The translations under genes and the position numbers were made by a program. The notes below the pieces were generated by a model. It did not search any database. It was not told where the DNA came from and worked only from the letters and a program-made list of their open reading frames with translations. Below are positions 52,327-59,934 of a stretch of 64,000 bases of DNA, in pieces. The DNA lies in contig JAHCHY010000018.1 of NCBI GenBank assembly GCA_026129485.1, positions 5,001-69,000 on the forward strand. The letters are read 5' to 3'. The stretch comes from Cyclobacteriaceae bacterium. GTDB taxonomy: Bacteria > Bacteroidota > Bacteroidia > Cytophagales > Cyclobacteriaceae. Numbering within the stretch: the stretch's first letter is position 1; each line of letters starts with the position of its first letter.

Positions 52327-52406
52327 AATTTGAAGATTTGAAAATCAGATTGTGATGTGTGATACTATTTCATTTTCAAATCATCAAATCAACTAATCTT
52401 CAAATT
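52327..52406. repeat. fold-back repeat between frr and lgt
   Basis: Two nested perfect inverted repeats: AATTTGAAGATT (52327-52338) with AATCTTCAAATT (52395-52406), and ATTTGAAAAT (52336-52345) with ATTTTCAAAT (52372-52381). The spacer would form a hairpin of about 80 nt covering almost all of the frr-lgt gap and ending 4 bp before the lgt ATG. Confidence 0.75.
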
Positions 52407-52410
52407 AGCT

Positions 52411-53187
52411 ATGCATCCTGTTCTGTTTAAAGTCGGATCGTTTACGGTTTACACATACGGGTTCTGCATTGCAGTGGGGGCATTACTTGGGTTTGTCTAT
52501 ATGTACCGGCAGGGCAAAAAGCAATACGGAGTTACGTTCGACCAAAGCAATAATCTCTTTATTTTATTAGTATTAGCAGGAGTGATTGGCGGAAAGCTGT
52601 TCATGATTTTTGAAGACCCGGCCTTGTACTTTAGTCAGCCTAAAAAACTATTCTCCAGCAGCGGGTTTGTGTTTTACGGGTCGCTGCTCACCGCCATACC
52701 GGTTATGCTGTGGTACTTCAAAAAAATAAAAGTACCGGTACTGGGTATGTTAGATGTGATGGCTGCCGTAACCTGTATTGTCCACGGCCTGGGTCGCATC
52801 GGCTGCTTTATGGCGGGTTGCTGTTATGGTTTACCCACTGATAGTTTCCTGAGCGTAGTGTTCACTAACCCCGTCTGCCAGGCCGAACCGCTTCATACCC
52901 CGCTCTACCCTACCCAGTTGTTTGAGGCTATATTCATTTTTACAATCCTGACTGCGCTGCTTATTCTCAAAAAAAGGAAACAATTTGACGGTCAGCTTTT
53001 TCTCATTTACCTGATGGTGTATGCGGCTGGTCGTGCGGTGCTGGAAATATTCCGGGGAGATATTGAACGCGGATTTCTGATTAAAAACGTGCTCTCCAAC
53101 TCGCAGTTCATTTCACTCATTGTCATTTCTGTGGCGCTTTATTTCTATATTCGTCTTAACAGAACAAAAAGAATAACCACCAGATAG
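52411..53187 (+). CDS. lgt: prolipoprotein diacylglyceryl transferase
   Basis: Adds diacylglycerol to lipobox cysteines at the inner membrane. 258 residues with about seven hydrophobic segments. GSFTVYTYGFCIAVGALLGF begins the protein; the Lgt signature around HGLGRIGCFMAGCCYGLPTD keeps H-G and G-R-I-G but is Cys-rich, as in the Bacteroidota branch, unlike the N-F-x-N form of E. coli. PLYPTQLFEA and GRAVLEIFRGD complete the conserved set. Followed at 2 bp by a small membrane protein gene. Confidence 0.9.
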   Translation: MHPVLFKVGSFTVYTYGFCIAVGALLGFVYMYRQGKKQYGVTFDQSNNLFILLVLAGVIGGKLFMIFEDPALYFSQPKKLFSSSGFVFYGSLLTAIPVMLWYFKKIKVPVLGMLDVMAAVTCIVHGLGRIGCFMAGCCYGLPTDSFLSVVFTNPVCQAEPLHTPLYPTQLFEAIFIFTILTALLILKKRKQFDGQLFLIYLMVYAAGRAVLEIFRGDIERGFLIKNVLSNSQFISLIVISVALYFYIRLNRTKRITTR

Positions 53188-53189
53188 AT

Positions 53190-53612
53190 ATGGAACAGGA
53201 AGGCTTTGTAAAGAAAACCATACGTTCTACCGTTAAGTGGGTGAAGCGTATATTAATTATAGCGATAATTTTAGGAATAGGCGCATTGGCTTTTATGTAT
53301 TGGGGCGTGTTTGAACGGGGGGCTATGGCCGGCAAAGTTTTACGGATAACCGAAAAAGGCGTTCTGTTCAAAACCTACGAAGGTAAAATCAGCCTTGAAT
53401 CGTTTGGCGCACTAAAGGGAGTAAGCCCGGTAGCCGAAACATTCGATTTTTCGGTTGAAGGTGATCAGGCAGAAGTAATTAAACAACTACAGGAAGTGGC
53501 CCTGACTGGCGAACGCGTAAACCTGCATTTTGTAAAACGCTACATGCGATTTCCCTGGCGTGGCGATACCAAGTATTTCGTAGAACGGGTAGAGCGGGCA
53601 CGGGGAGATTAG
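53190..53612 (+). CDS. conserved single-pass membrane protein of unknown function
   Basis: A 140-residue protein with one TM helix (about 20-42, ILIIAIILGIGALAFMYWGV). The rest, outside the membrane, reads GKVLRITEKGVLFKTYEGKI, FDFSVEGDQAEVIKQLQEV and RYMRFPWRGDTKYFVERVE, a compact beta-rich domain. I recall homologues in Bacteroidota that carry a misleading 6-phosphogluconate dehydrogenase label; nothing here supports that enzyme. It follows lgt by 2 bp and is surely cotranscribed with it. Confidence 0.8.
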   Translation: MEQEGFVKKTIRSTVKWVKRILIIAIILGIGALAFMYWGVFERGAMAGKVLRITEKGVLFKTYEGKISLESFGALKGVSPVAETFDFSVEGDQAEVIKQLQEVALTGERVNLHFVKRYMRFPWRGDTKYFVERVERARGD

Positions 53613-53651
53613 TTACCGGTTTCCAGATACCGGTTACTGGAAACCGGTAAC
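53612..53651. terminator. 15-bp-stem hairpin between convergent units
   Basis: GTTACCGGTTTCCAG and its exact complement at 53637-53651 with a 10-nt loop that itself contains ACCGGTTA. It starts on the stop codon of the plus-strand gene and lies 26 bp from the stop of the minus-strand cargo gene. There is no long T run, so it may be a repeat unit as much as a terminator. Confidence 0.6.
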
Positions 53652-53676
53652 CTTTACTCCGCGCCTTAGCTTGCCC

Positions 53677-56600
53677 TTATCTCTTTAACAGGATAAACCC
53701 CGTCATACGCTGGCTCCTGTTATTTTTATCGAGCACATAATAATAAGTCCCTTCTGCCAGTTCCTTTCCTGAATCGCTGATGCCTGTAAAGATTCCGGTT
53801 ACATTATCATAGCTGTCTTTTTCAAATACTTTGTTACCCCACCTGTCGTAAATGCTTACACGGTTGTTGGGAAACAACGTAATGTTGCGAATGTTCAGGA
53901 AATCGTGCTTACCATTGGTGTTGGTGGTAACTACATTATAAACTTCCGGTTCGGCATCGCCTTCCCCGAAAAGATTCAGGGTGAACACAGGAATATCGCC
54001 ATTGCTGAGAATGGTAATGGTGCTGGTACGTTGTCCTAAACCGGTTGGCGCAAAGCGAATGGAAAGAATTTCTGAGTTCCCCGGATCAATAGGCGGAGGC
54101 AGTGCGCTGGCCAAGCTAAAATCTCCTGTAATTTCTATATCGGTTACTACAAGTGTAGCTGTACCGGCATTGATAATCTCCAATTCTTTTAGCTGATCAA
54201 CTCCCACACCGGTTGAAGAAAACTGAACATTGCTGCCAGTGGGAGTACCTGTGCCTTCGGAGATTATTTCAATGGCTGGTGTTGGTTCGATCCCTTCACC
54301 CGAAAGGTTAAGCACAAATACAGGTACAGATGCATTGCTGTTAATGGTAAACGTTCCGGTTCGCAATCCTGATATAGAAGGTGAAAACCGCACCCCGATG
54401 GAAAAACTGCTTCCCAAACCTATCGTTGTCGGTGAGGTTCCGGTTAGCGCAAAATCTCCCGTGGTGGTAATACCGGAAATACTGATTGGCGCACTGCCCG
54501 TATTGCTTATGACAAAGCTCAGATCGGTTGAGCTTCCTACCGATGTTGCATTATATGCTACTGTGCTGCCGTTGGGCCGGTTAGCAGCATTTACAGCTAC
54601 CTGCACTATACCCTGCGGACACGACAACGCATCCCCGGTGATCGTCCAGTTGTTAGTTACACCCGTAAGAATGTTACGGGCTGATACGGCATTGCAGTAC
54701 GTGCGGCCTGCTGCACCAAGCATTACATTAGGCTGTACGGTTTGTGTCGCCCATCCAATAAGCGTGGCATCGTAATTGGCGGTAGAGAGGCCGGAGTTGG
54801 AGAGCATACCGGACATAAGCGTTACGTTGCTTACATCCCAATCACCAATATTCTGGTTGAAGGATGTGGCGTTCCAGAACATTTCGTTCATATTCGTCAC
54901 ATTGCCCACGTTCCATCCGCCAATGTTCCGGTTGAAAGACGTGGCGTTCCGGAACATAAAATCCATATATATTATACTACTTACGTTCCATGCGCTAATA
55001 TCCTGATTGAAGGAAGTGGCGCCATCGAACATAGCTGACATACTCATCACGCTACTCACATCCCACCCGCCAATGTCCTGATTGAAGGAGGTGGCATTCT
55101 GAAACATACTTTGCATATTCATTACATTGTTCACATTCCACCCGCTAATGTCTTGATTAAAGGAGGTGGCGCCAGTGAACATAAATAGCATATTCGTCAC
55201 ATTGCTCACATCCCAAGCGCCAATATCCTGATTGAAGGAGGTGGCATCCCAGAACATAAACCCCATATACGTCACATTGCTCAAGTCGGGGACATCCGTG
55301 GCCGGAACGGTCAAGTGAGTGCAACCGTTAAAGGCATGCCCCATAGATGTCCAGGTAATACTCCCCCACTGCTCTATGGTGAGTATTTTTTGCCGGTCGC
55401 CCGAGTTATTAAAATATACCCTCGGGAAATTTCCACTAATCTCCACCCGATAAGTACCCACGGAAGGAAATGTTATGGTGGCGTTACCCGTTTGGTTAGT
55501 AAGCGTTCCGTTGATCGCAGAATTTCCAACCCGTTCCCAGTAAATGTTGTAGTTATAACCTATGCCTGTAGTGGGAATGATGATCTGGTTATTTGCAGAA
55601 ACTCCGGGGTTATCGGTTTTCCACGTGGTGATGAAGGGCTGGGTCGCACCTGTACCCATAAGATTAAGCGTGAACACCGGCACAGATGCATTGCTGTTAA
55701 TGGTAAACGTTCCTGTTCGCGATCCTGCTACGGAAGGTGAAAACCGTACCCCGATAGTGAAACTGCCTCCCACTCCGATGGCTGTTGGTGGGGTTCCGGT
55801 TAGCACAAAATCTCCCGTGGCGGTAATACTGGAAATAATAATTGGCGCGCTGCCCGTGTTGCTTACAACAAAGCTCAGATCGGTTGAGCTTCCTACCGAT
55901 GTTGTATTGTATGTTACTGTGCTGCCGTTGGGCCGGTTGGCGGCATTTACGGCTACCTGCACTATACCCTGCGGGCACGACAACGCATCTCCGATGATTG
56001 TCCAGTTGTTAGTTGCACCTGTAAGAATGTTACGGGCTGACACGGCATTGCAGTACGTGCGGCCATTTGCTCCAAGCGTTACATTAGGCTGCACGGTTTG
56101 TGCCGCCCATCCCATAAGTGTGGCATCGTAATTGGCGGTGGATAGACCAGAGTTGTTCAGCATGTCGGTCATGTCTGTTACATTGCTTATATCCCATCCG
56201 CCAATGGGTTGATTAAAAGACGTAGCACCGCGGAGCATCTGACGCATACCTGTCACATTACTTACATCCCAACCTTCAAGAGGCTGGTTAAACCCCGTGG
56301 AAAATTGGAACAAGTAACCCATGTTTGTTACATTACTTACGTTCCAGTTTTCGATGGGCTGGTTGAAAGCGGTAGTCTCTCCAAACATACCAAACATATT
56401 GGTTACATTACTTACGTTCCAACCACTAATGTCTTGATTGAATGAAACAGCACGAATAAATAACTGAGTCATATTAGTTACATTGCTTACATCCCACAAA
56501 CCAATGTCCTGATTAAAAGAAGTGGCAATGGCAAACATCAATGACATATCTGTAACGTTTCGAACATCCCAGTTGTTTATGGGTTGATCAAAGGATGATG

Positions 56601-57225
56601 CACCTTGGAACAAACCTGACATATTTGTTACGTTACCTACATCCCAATGGCCAATCGACTGATTAAATGAAGTACAATTAAGGAACATCCATTGCATACT
56701 TGTTACTGCTGACAGGTCGGGAGCATCGGTCGCAGGAATAGTAAGGTTAGTACAACCATCAAATGCACGATACATTGAAGAACCCCAAGAAATTTCACCC
56801 CATTGATCTATAGTAAGAATTTTTTGTCGGTCGCTGAGGAAAAAATCATTATGAAAATATATTCTGGGAAAACTGCCACTGATTTCTACCCGATAAGTAC
56901 CAACAGCAGGAAATGTTATGGTGGCGTTACCCGTTTGGTTAGTAAGCGTTCCATTGATAGCAGGACTTCCAACCCGTTCCCAATAAATGTTGTAGTTATA
57001 GCCTGTGCCTGTAGTGGGAATGGTGATCTGGTTATTAGCAGATACCCCGGGGTTGTCGGTTTTCCAGGTGGTGATGAAGGGCTGGGCGTGTGCGGCTATG
57101 CACAGCAGGAGCAGCACCAAACTGAGGCTTAGGCGTCTGACACCTCTAAGGTGTCTTGACGCCTGCACACCCTGCCTGTCGCGAGCAGGCTCTAAGGTAA
57201 CTTGTGCCTGTAGAGTTGTTTTCAT
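53677..57225 (-). CDS. BspA-like repeat surface protein with type B T9SS C-terminal domain
   Basis: A 1182-residue secreted protein. After a signal peptide (hydrophobic core about 31-47, cut near AHAQ) come two large similar blocks (about 48-525 and 528-990). Each has an opening domain ([18 protein letters not shown]), a run of DUF285/BspA-like repeats of about 24 residues ([19 protein letters not shown] pattern) and a choice-of-anchor-D-type domain. A third anchor-D domain (about 995-1085) precedes a CHU_C-type tail ([19 protein letters not shown] ... MTGFILLKR), the type B T9SS sorting signal. It should be exported by T9SS and act in adhesion. PorP/SprF is encoded in the same run of genes. 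The first 30 residues are unusual: repeat DNA encodes them. Confidence 0.93.
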   Translation of the reverse strand: MKTTLQAQVTLEPARDRQGVQASRHLRGVRRLSLSLVLLLLCIAAHAQPFITTWKTDNPGVSANNQITIPTTGTGYNYNIYWERVGSPAINGTLTNQTGNATITFPAVGTYRVEISGSFPRIYFHNDFFLSDRQKILTIDQWGEISWGSSMYRAFDGCTNLTIPATDAPDLSAVTSMQWMFLNCTSFNQSIGHWDVGNVTNMSGLFQGASSFDQPINNWDVRNVTDMSLMFAIATSFNQDIGLWDVSNVTNMTQLFIRAVSFNQDISGWNVSNVTNMFGMFGETTAFNQPIENWNVSNVTNMGYLFQFSTGFNQPLEGWDVSNVTGMRQMLRGATSFNQPIGGWDISNVTDMTDMLNNSGLSTANYDATLMGWAAQTVQPNVTLGANGRTYCNAVSARNILTGATNNWTIIGDALSCPQGIVQVAVNAANRPNGSTVTYNTTSVGSSTDLSFVVSNTGSAPIIISSITATGDFVLTGTPPTAIGVGGSFTIGVRFSPSVAGSRTGTFTINSNASVPVFTLNLMGTGATQPFITTWKTDNPGVSANNQIIIPTTGIGYNYNIYWERVGNSAINGTLTNQTGNATITFPSVGTYRVEISGNFPRVYFNNSGDRQKILTIEQWGSITWTSMGHAFNGCTHLTVPATDVPDLSNVTYMGFMFWDATSFNQDIGAWDVSNVTNMLFMFTGATSFNQDISGWNVNNVMNMQSMFQNATSFNQDIGGWDVSSVMSMSAMFDGATSFNQDISAWNVSSIIYMDFMFRNATSFNRNIGGWNVGNVTNMNEMFWNATSFNQNIGDWDVSNVTLMSGMLSNSGLSTANYDATLIGWATQTVQPNVMLGAAGRTYCNAVSARNILTGVTNNWTITGDALSCPQGIVQVAVNAANRPNGSTVAYNATSVGSSTDLSFVISNTGSAPISISGITTTGDFALTGTSPTTIGLGSSFSIGVRFSPSISGLRTGTFTINSNASVPVFVLNLSGEGIEPTPAIEIISEGTGTPTGSNVQFSSTGVGVDQLKELEIINAGTATLVVTDIEITGDFSLASALPPPIDPGNSEILSIRFAPTGLGQRTSTITILSNGDIPVFTLNLFGEGDAEPEVYNVVTTNTNGKHDFLNIRNITLFPNNRVSIYDRWGNKVFEKDSYDNVTGIFTGISDSGKELAEGTYYYVLDKNNRSQRMTGFILLKR
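57131..57190. repeat. two palindromic repeat units inside the 5' coding region of the cargo gene
   Basis: AGGCGTC/GACGCCT flank GACACCT-CTA-AGGTGTC (57131-57164), and GCCTG/CAGGC flank a 7-nt centre (57174-57190). The first resembles the GACCTnTAAGG palindromes at 8906 and 20787; the second resembles the CCTGCCT...AGGCAGG unit at 36928. They encode about residues 12-32 of the cargo protein. Confidence 0.7.
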
Positions 57226-57228
57226 TGT

Positions 57229-57753
57229 TTAATCTTCTTCTTTTCGTTTAAAGCCAATTTTCTTTCGGACTTTATACTCTATTACTTCTTTATCTTTTTG
57301 CAGCAGGTAGTTGATAGCTTCGTACACATCTTTAAACTGTTTGTTGTATTTCTTTTCAAGTTCGTGGAGCTTGTCGGTAAGTTCTTTGTGCGATAAAGCG
57401 TACTGTCGTATGAAAACAAAAGCCCTGACGATTTGAATGTTTACCTGTATAGCTTTCGGGCTATTCAGAATACTGGCTAACATAGCCACACCCTGCTCAG
57501 TAAATGCAAAAGGAAGGTATTTTGAATGTTGTCCTTTCCCTTTCTGTAAGGTCACAATTTGTGATCTTACAGAATTGTATTCCTCGCGCGAAACTTCAAA
57601 CATAAAATCGGATGGAAAGCGATCCCTGTTGCGCCTCACGGCCTGTTTTAAAATTCTCGTTTCAGTTTCGTATAATTCAGCAAGGTCAAAGTCTAACATT
57701 ATTTTGTGTTCTCTGATTTCGTAAATCTTATTTTGGATAGTTTGCAGTTTCAT
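57229..57753 (-). CDS. ORF6N domain DNA-binding protein
   Basis: A 174-residue protein whose first 90 residues form an ORF6N domain: IYEIREHKIMLDFDLAELY, LKQAVRRNRDRFPSDFMFEV and PFAFTEQGVAMLASILNSPK. The domain comes from phage and large DNA viruses and binds DNA; the C-terminal helical part (ELTDKLHELEKKYNKQFKDV) may dimerise. Chromosomal copies in Bacteroidota are common, and their role is unknown. It lies between the PorP/SprF gene (10 bp) and the BspA-like cargo gene (3 bp), so it is apparently embedded in that operon. Confidence 0.9.
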   Translation of the reverse strand: MKLQTIQNKIYEIREHKIMLDFDLAELYETETRILKQAVRRNRDRFPSDFMFEVSREEYNSVRSQIVTLQKGKGQHSKYLPFAFTEQGVAMLASILNSPKAIQVNIQIVRAFVFIRQYALSHKELTDKLHELEKKYNKQFKDVYEAINYLLQKDKEVIEYKVRKKIGFKRKEED

Positions 57754-57763
57754 GATGTTGTCT

Positions 57764-58693
57764 TTAAAAATACCGCACCACTTTTTGCTGCATACCCAAC
57801 GGACTAAACGCTAACAACAATGAAATTTCATGCGACCCAAAATTCCGGCTCAACAATGAGTTAGTCGGCAATTCAAAGCTATACGCCACACGCAACCGCT
57901 GGCTTACCTGGAACTGGCCGTTAGCGCCCATCGCATCAAAGTTGCGTACGGTAATCCCCGCCCAGATTGTTTCCAGAAACAAGGCGTGCAGGCTTACATC
58001 TAATGCCTGCTGACCATCGGGAATCATGCGCAACAAAAAAGAAGGTTTTAGCCTAATTAAGCTGTTGAACGTGTTATTGATGAGGAATCCACCGCTTATA
58101 TAGTAATGGCGCAGGTAGCGGGTGCTGGCTGCCATGCCATCATTAATTTGTACATTCAAAATACGCGGTACCGAAACACCGAGATAAAATCTTTCGGTAC
58201 GAAAAAATATACCGGTGCCTACATTCGATCGGCTAAACTGGGTACGATTAAAGTCAAGGTCTTCATCATCGAGGTATTGCAGGTTTAATTTGCTGTAATC
58301 GTACCGGTAATTGATCAGCCCGCCCTGCACACCCAGCGCCAGCACGGTTTCTTCTTTGGCTATTACCTTAAAGGAAAACGCAAGCTGGCCTTCCTGCGAA
58401 GTGTTGATGCCCAGACGATCATCCACCACCATAGCGCCTACACCAAAGCGTTTCCCTACGGAGGATGTAAAGGAAAAGAAATTAGTCAAAGGCGAGCCTT
58501 CAATACCTACCCACTGCTTGCGCGAGATAAGGTTAAGCGTAACGTCTTTGTACAGTCCCGCATACGCAGGGTTTATCATCATCTGGTTATAATAATACAA
58601 GTTGTAGAGCGGGTCTTGCTGGGCGTTGGCTTTGGTTAATGTCAATGCAATAAGAAATAGCCTCAACAGGGCTCTTCGGTAAAAAAAGATCAT
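57764..58693 (-). CDS. PorP/SprF family type IX secretion membrane protein
   Basis: A 309-residue outer-membrane protein of the T9SS-associated PorP/SprF family. I start at MIFFYRRALLRLFLIALTLT, which provides a signal peptide ending near ANAQ. The mature N-terminus QDPLYNLYYYNQMMINPAYA is the family hallmark (N-P-A-Y-A-G). The rest is beta-rich and ends with SLLLAFSPLG. These proteins usually pair with a CHU_C-tailed cargo that they help attach or export; here that cargo is two genes downstream at 53677-57225. Confidence 0.93.
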   Translation of the reverse strand: MIFFYRRALLRLFLIALTLTKANAQQDPLYNLYYYNQMMINPAYAGLYKDVTLNLISRKQWVGIEGSPLTNFFSFTSSVGKRFGVGAMVVDDRLGINTSQEGQLAFSFKVIAKEETVLALGVQGGLINYRYDYSKLNLQYLDDEDLDFNRTQFSRSNVGTGIFFRTERFYLGVSVPRILNVQINDGMAASTRYLRHYYISGGFLINNTFNSLIRLKPSFLLRMIPDGQQALDVSLHALFLETIWAGITVRNFDAMGANGQFQVSQRLRVAYSFELPTNSLLSRNFGSHEISLLLAFSPLGMQQKVVRYF

Positions 58694-58790
58694 AGGCCAG
58701 ACTATTAGAAAAATGAAATTTAAGAAATTGCTTTCATAAAAATCTAATCTGGCCTTCAACCTACCTAAAAATATTAAGAAGGTGGGTAAG

Positions 58791-59351
58791 CTACTCCGAC
58801 CCCGAAACCAGCAGGTTATCCAACTCTTCTTTTTCTTTCATGGACACGCCTTTCTCATTTTTGTTTTCCGGTAAATGATTCTGTGTGGTTAGTACCACAG
58901 GACGGTCGCGGTAAATAATCTGTTCCTGAAAGACGGTATCCGGCTTTGCTGTAAGGTAAACCGTATCACGCAAAAGCACCTGCTCAATTTTTGTTATGGG
59001 CTCTGCAACCGGTTTGGATTGTCCTATCCACCAGCCCAGCACACCAAAAATCAAAGCAGACAAAGCATAACCCCAAATTGGCCTTAGCTGTGCATCGCTC
59101 ACGTTTTGCAGGTGTTGAACCTGCAAGCCCTTTTTCAATTCACGCAGCAACTCATCATTTGACATAATAACAGGATTTGATGTAAACCACGAAGCAACTT
59201 GCTGGCCGGATACACGCAATGCTTCATACTCCTGCTCCGAATTTACCCACTGGCTCACATTCTGCAATTCCTGTGAAGTAAGCTCTTTGTACGATTTCGT
59301 TTGAAGCAATGTTTCAAGCTTTTCAAAATCGTTCTCCTTCATTTCGTTCAT
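58791..59351 (-). CDS. single-pass anti-sigma-like membrane protein
   Basis: A 186-residue protein with a helical cytoplasmic N-domain (about 1-85), one TM helix (about 92-110, WGYALSALIFGVLGWWIGQ) and a periplasmic tail with two similar phrases (LLRDTVYLTAKPDTVFQEQI). It overlaps the ECF sigma gene by 4 bp, the normal arrangement of a cognate anti-sigma factor. I see no ZAS zinc motif. Downstream, 97 bp away, begins the PorP/SprF-ORF6N-cargo group, a plausible target. Confidence 0.78.
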   Translation of the reverse strand: MNEMKENDFEKLETLLQTKSYKELTSQELQNVSQWVNSEQEYEALRVSGQQVASWFTSNPVIMSNDELLRELKKGLQVQHLQNVSDAQLRPIWGYALSALIFGVLGWWIGQSKPVAEPITKIEQVLLRDTVYLTAKPDTVFQEQIIYRDRPVVLTTQNHLPENKNEKGVSMKEKEELDNLLVSGSE

Positions 59352-59929
59352 ACTGATTTTTCTTTAAGTACAATCCTATACTGGTTTAATTCCGTTGCCA
59401 GTTGTTTACGCAAATAAAACAACCGCGACTTCACCGTGCCCTCCGGCATAAATACAACCTGGCTTATTTCCTGAATGCTTAGTTCGTCCTCATATCGTAA
59501 CAGGAAAATTGTTTTATCTTCTTCGTTTAGTGTTTCAAGTAATAAAGTGATTCTGTTGTTCGCAGAGGTCAAATCCATTTCCCTGTCCAGATCATAATTA
59601 TGATATGGCGTTTCGTCTTTCGCTAACAATATCCTGTTCTCGTTTTTCCGGTATTCATTTTTACACATATTATGCGCTACCGAATAGACCCATGTTGAAA
59701 ATTTTCGTGCCGTATCGAACTGGTGCGGGTTATGAATGATCTTTAAAAACAAATCGTGCAGGAAATCCTCAGCCATAGCCCGGTTGCTCCAGAGCATACG
59801 GGTAAAATAGCGCAGCAGGGAAGCGCTGTAGCGCTGGTATAATTCCGTTAGCGCTGCCTCGCTTCCCCGGCCGATCTTCTGCATCAGCTCCTCGTCTGTT
59901 AAACGAGCAAGCTTAGGTTTAAAAAGCAT
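59348..59929 (-). CDS. ECF-type RNA polymerase sigma factor
   Basis: A 193-residue sigma-70 family protein with regions 2 and 4 only. Region 2 (about 25-90) has AEDFLHDLFLKIIHNPHQFD and FSTWVYSVAHNMCKNEYRK; region 4 (about 125-180) has EEDKTIFLLRYEDELSIQEI and MPEGTVKSRLFYLRKQL, the -35-binding HTH. The downstream anti-sigma gene overlaps by 4 bp, and the SUMF1 gene ends 5 bp before its start, so all three share a transcript. Confidence 0.94.
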   Translation of the reverse strand: MLFKPKLARLTDEELMQKIGRGSEAALTELYQRYSASLLRYFTRMLWSNRAMAEDFLHDLFLKIIHNPHQFDTARKFSTWVYSVAHNMCKNEYRKNENRILLAKDETPYHNYDLDREMDLTSANNRITLLLETLNEEDKTIFLLRYEDELSIQEISQVVFMPEGTVKSRLFYLRKQLATELNQYRIVLKEKSV

Positions 59930-59934
59930 CCGAA

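Noticed and set aside
54780-55280. Regularly spaced, similar 60-75-base units resembling a CRISPR array
   Set aside because: They are the DUF285 protein repeats of the cargo gene: open on the minus strand, periodic in codons, with gradual divergence rather than identical repeats and unique spacers; no cas genes are present.
55562-56131. 189-codon plus-strand frame within the cargo gene, nearly repeated at 54230-54775
   Set aside because: The similarity of the two frames follows from the internal duplication of the cargo gene; both are antisense shadows.
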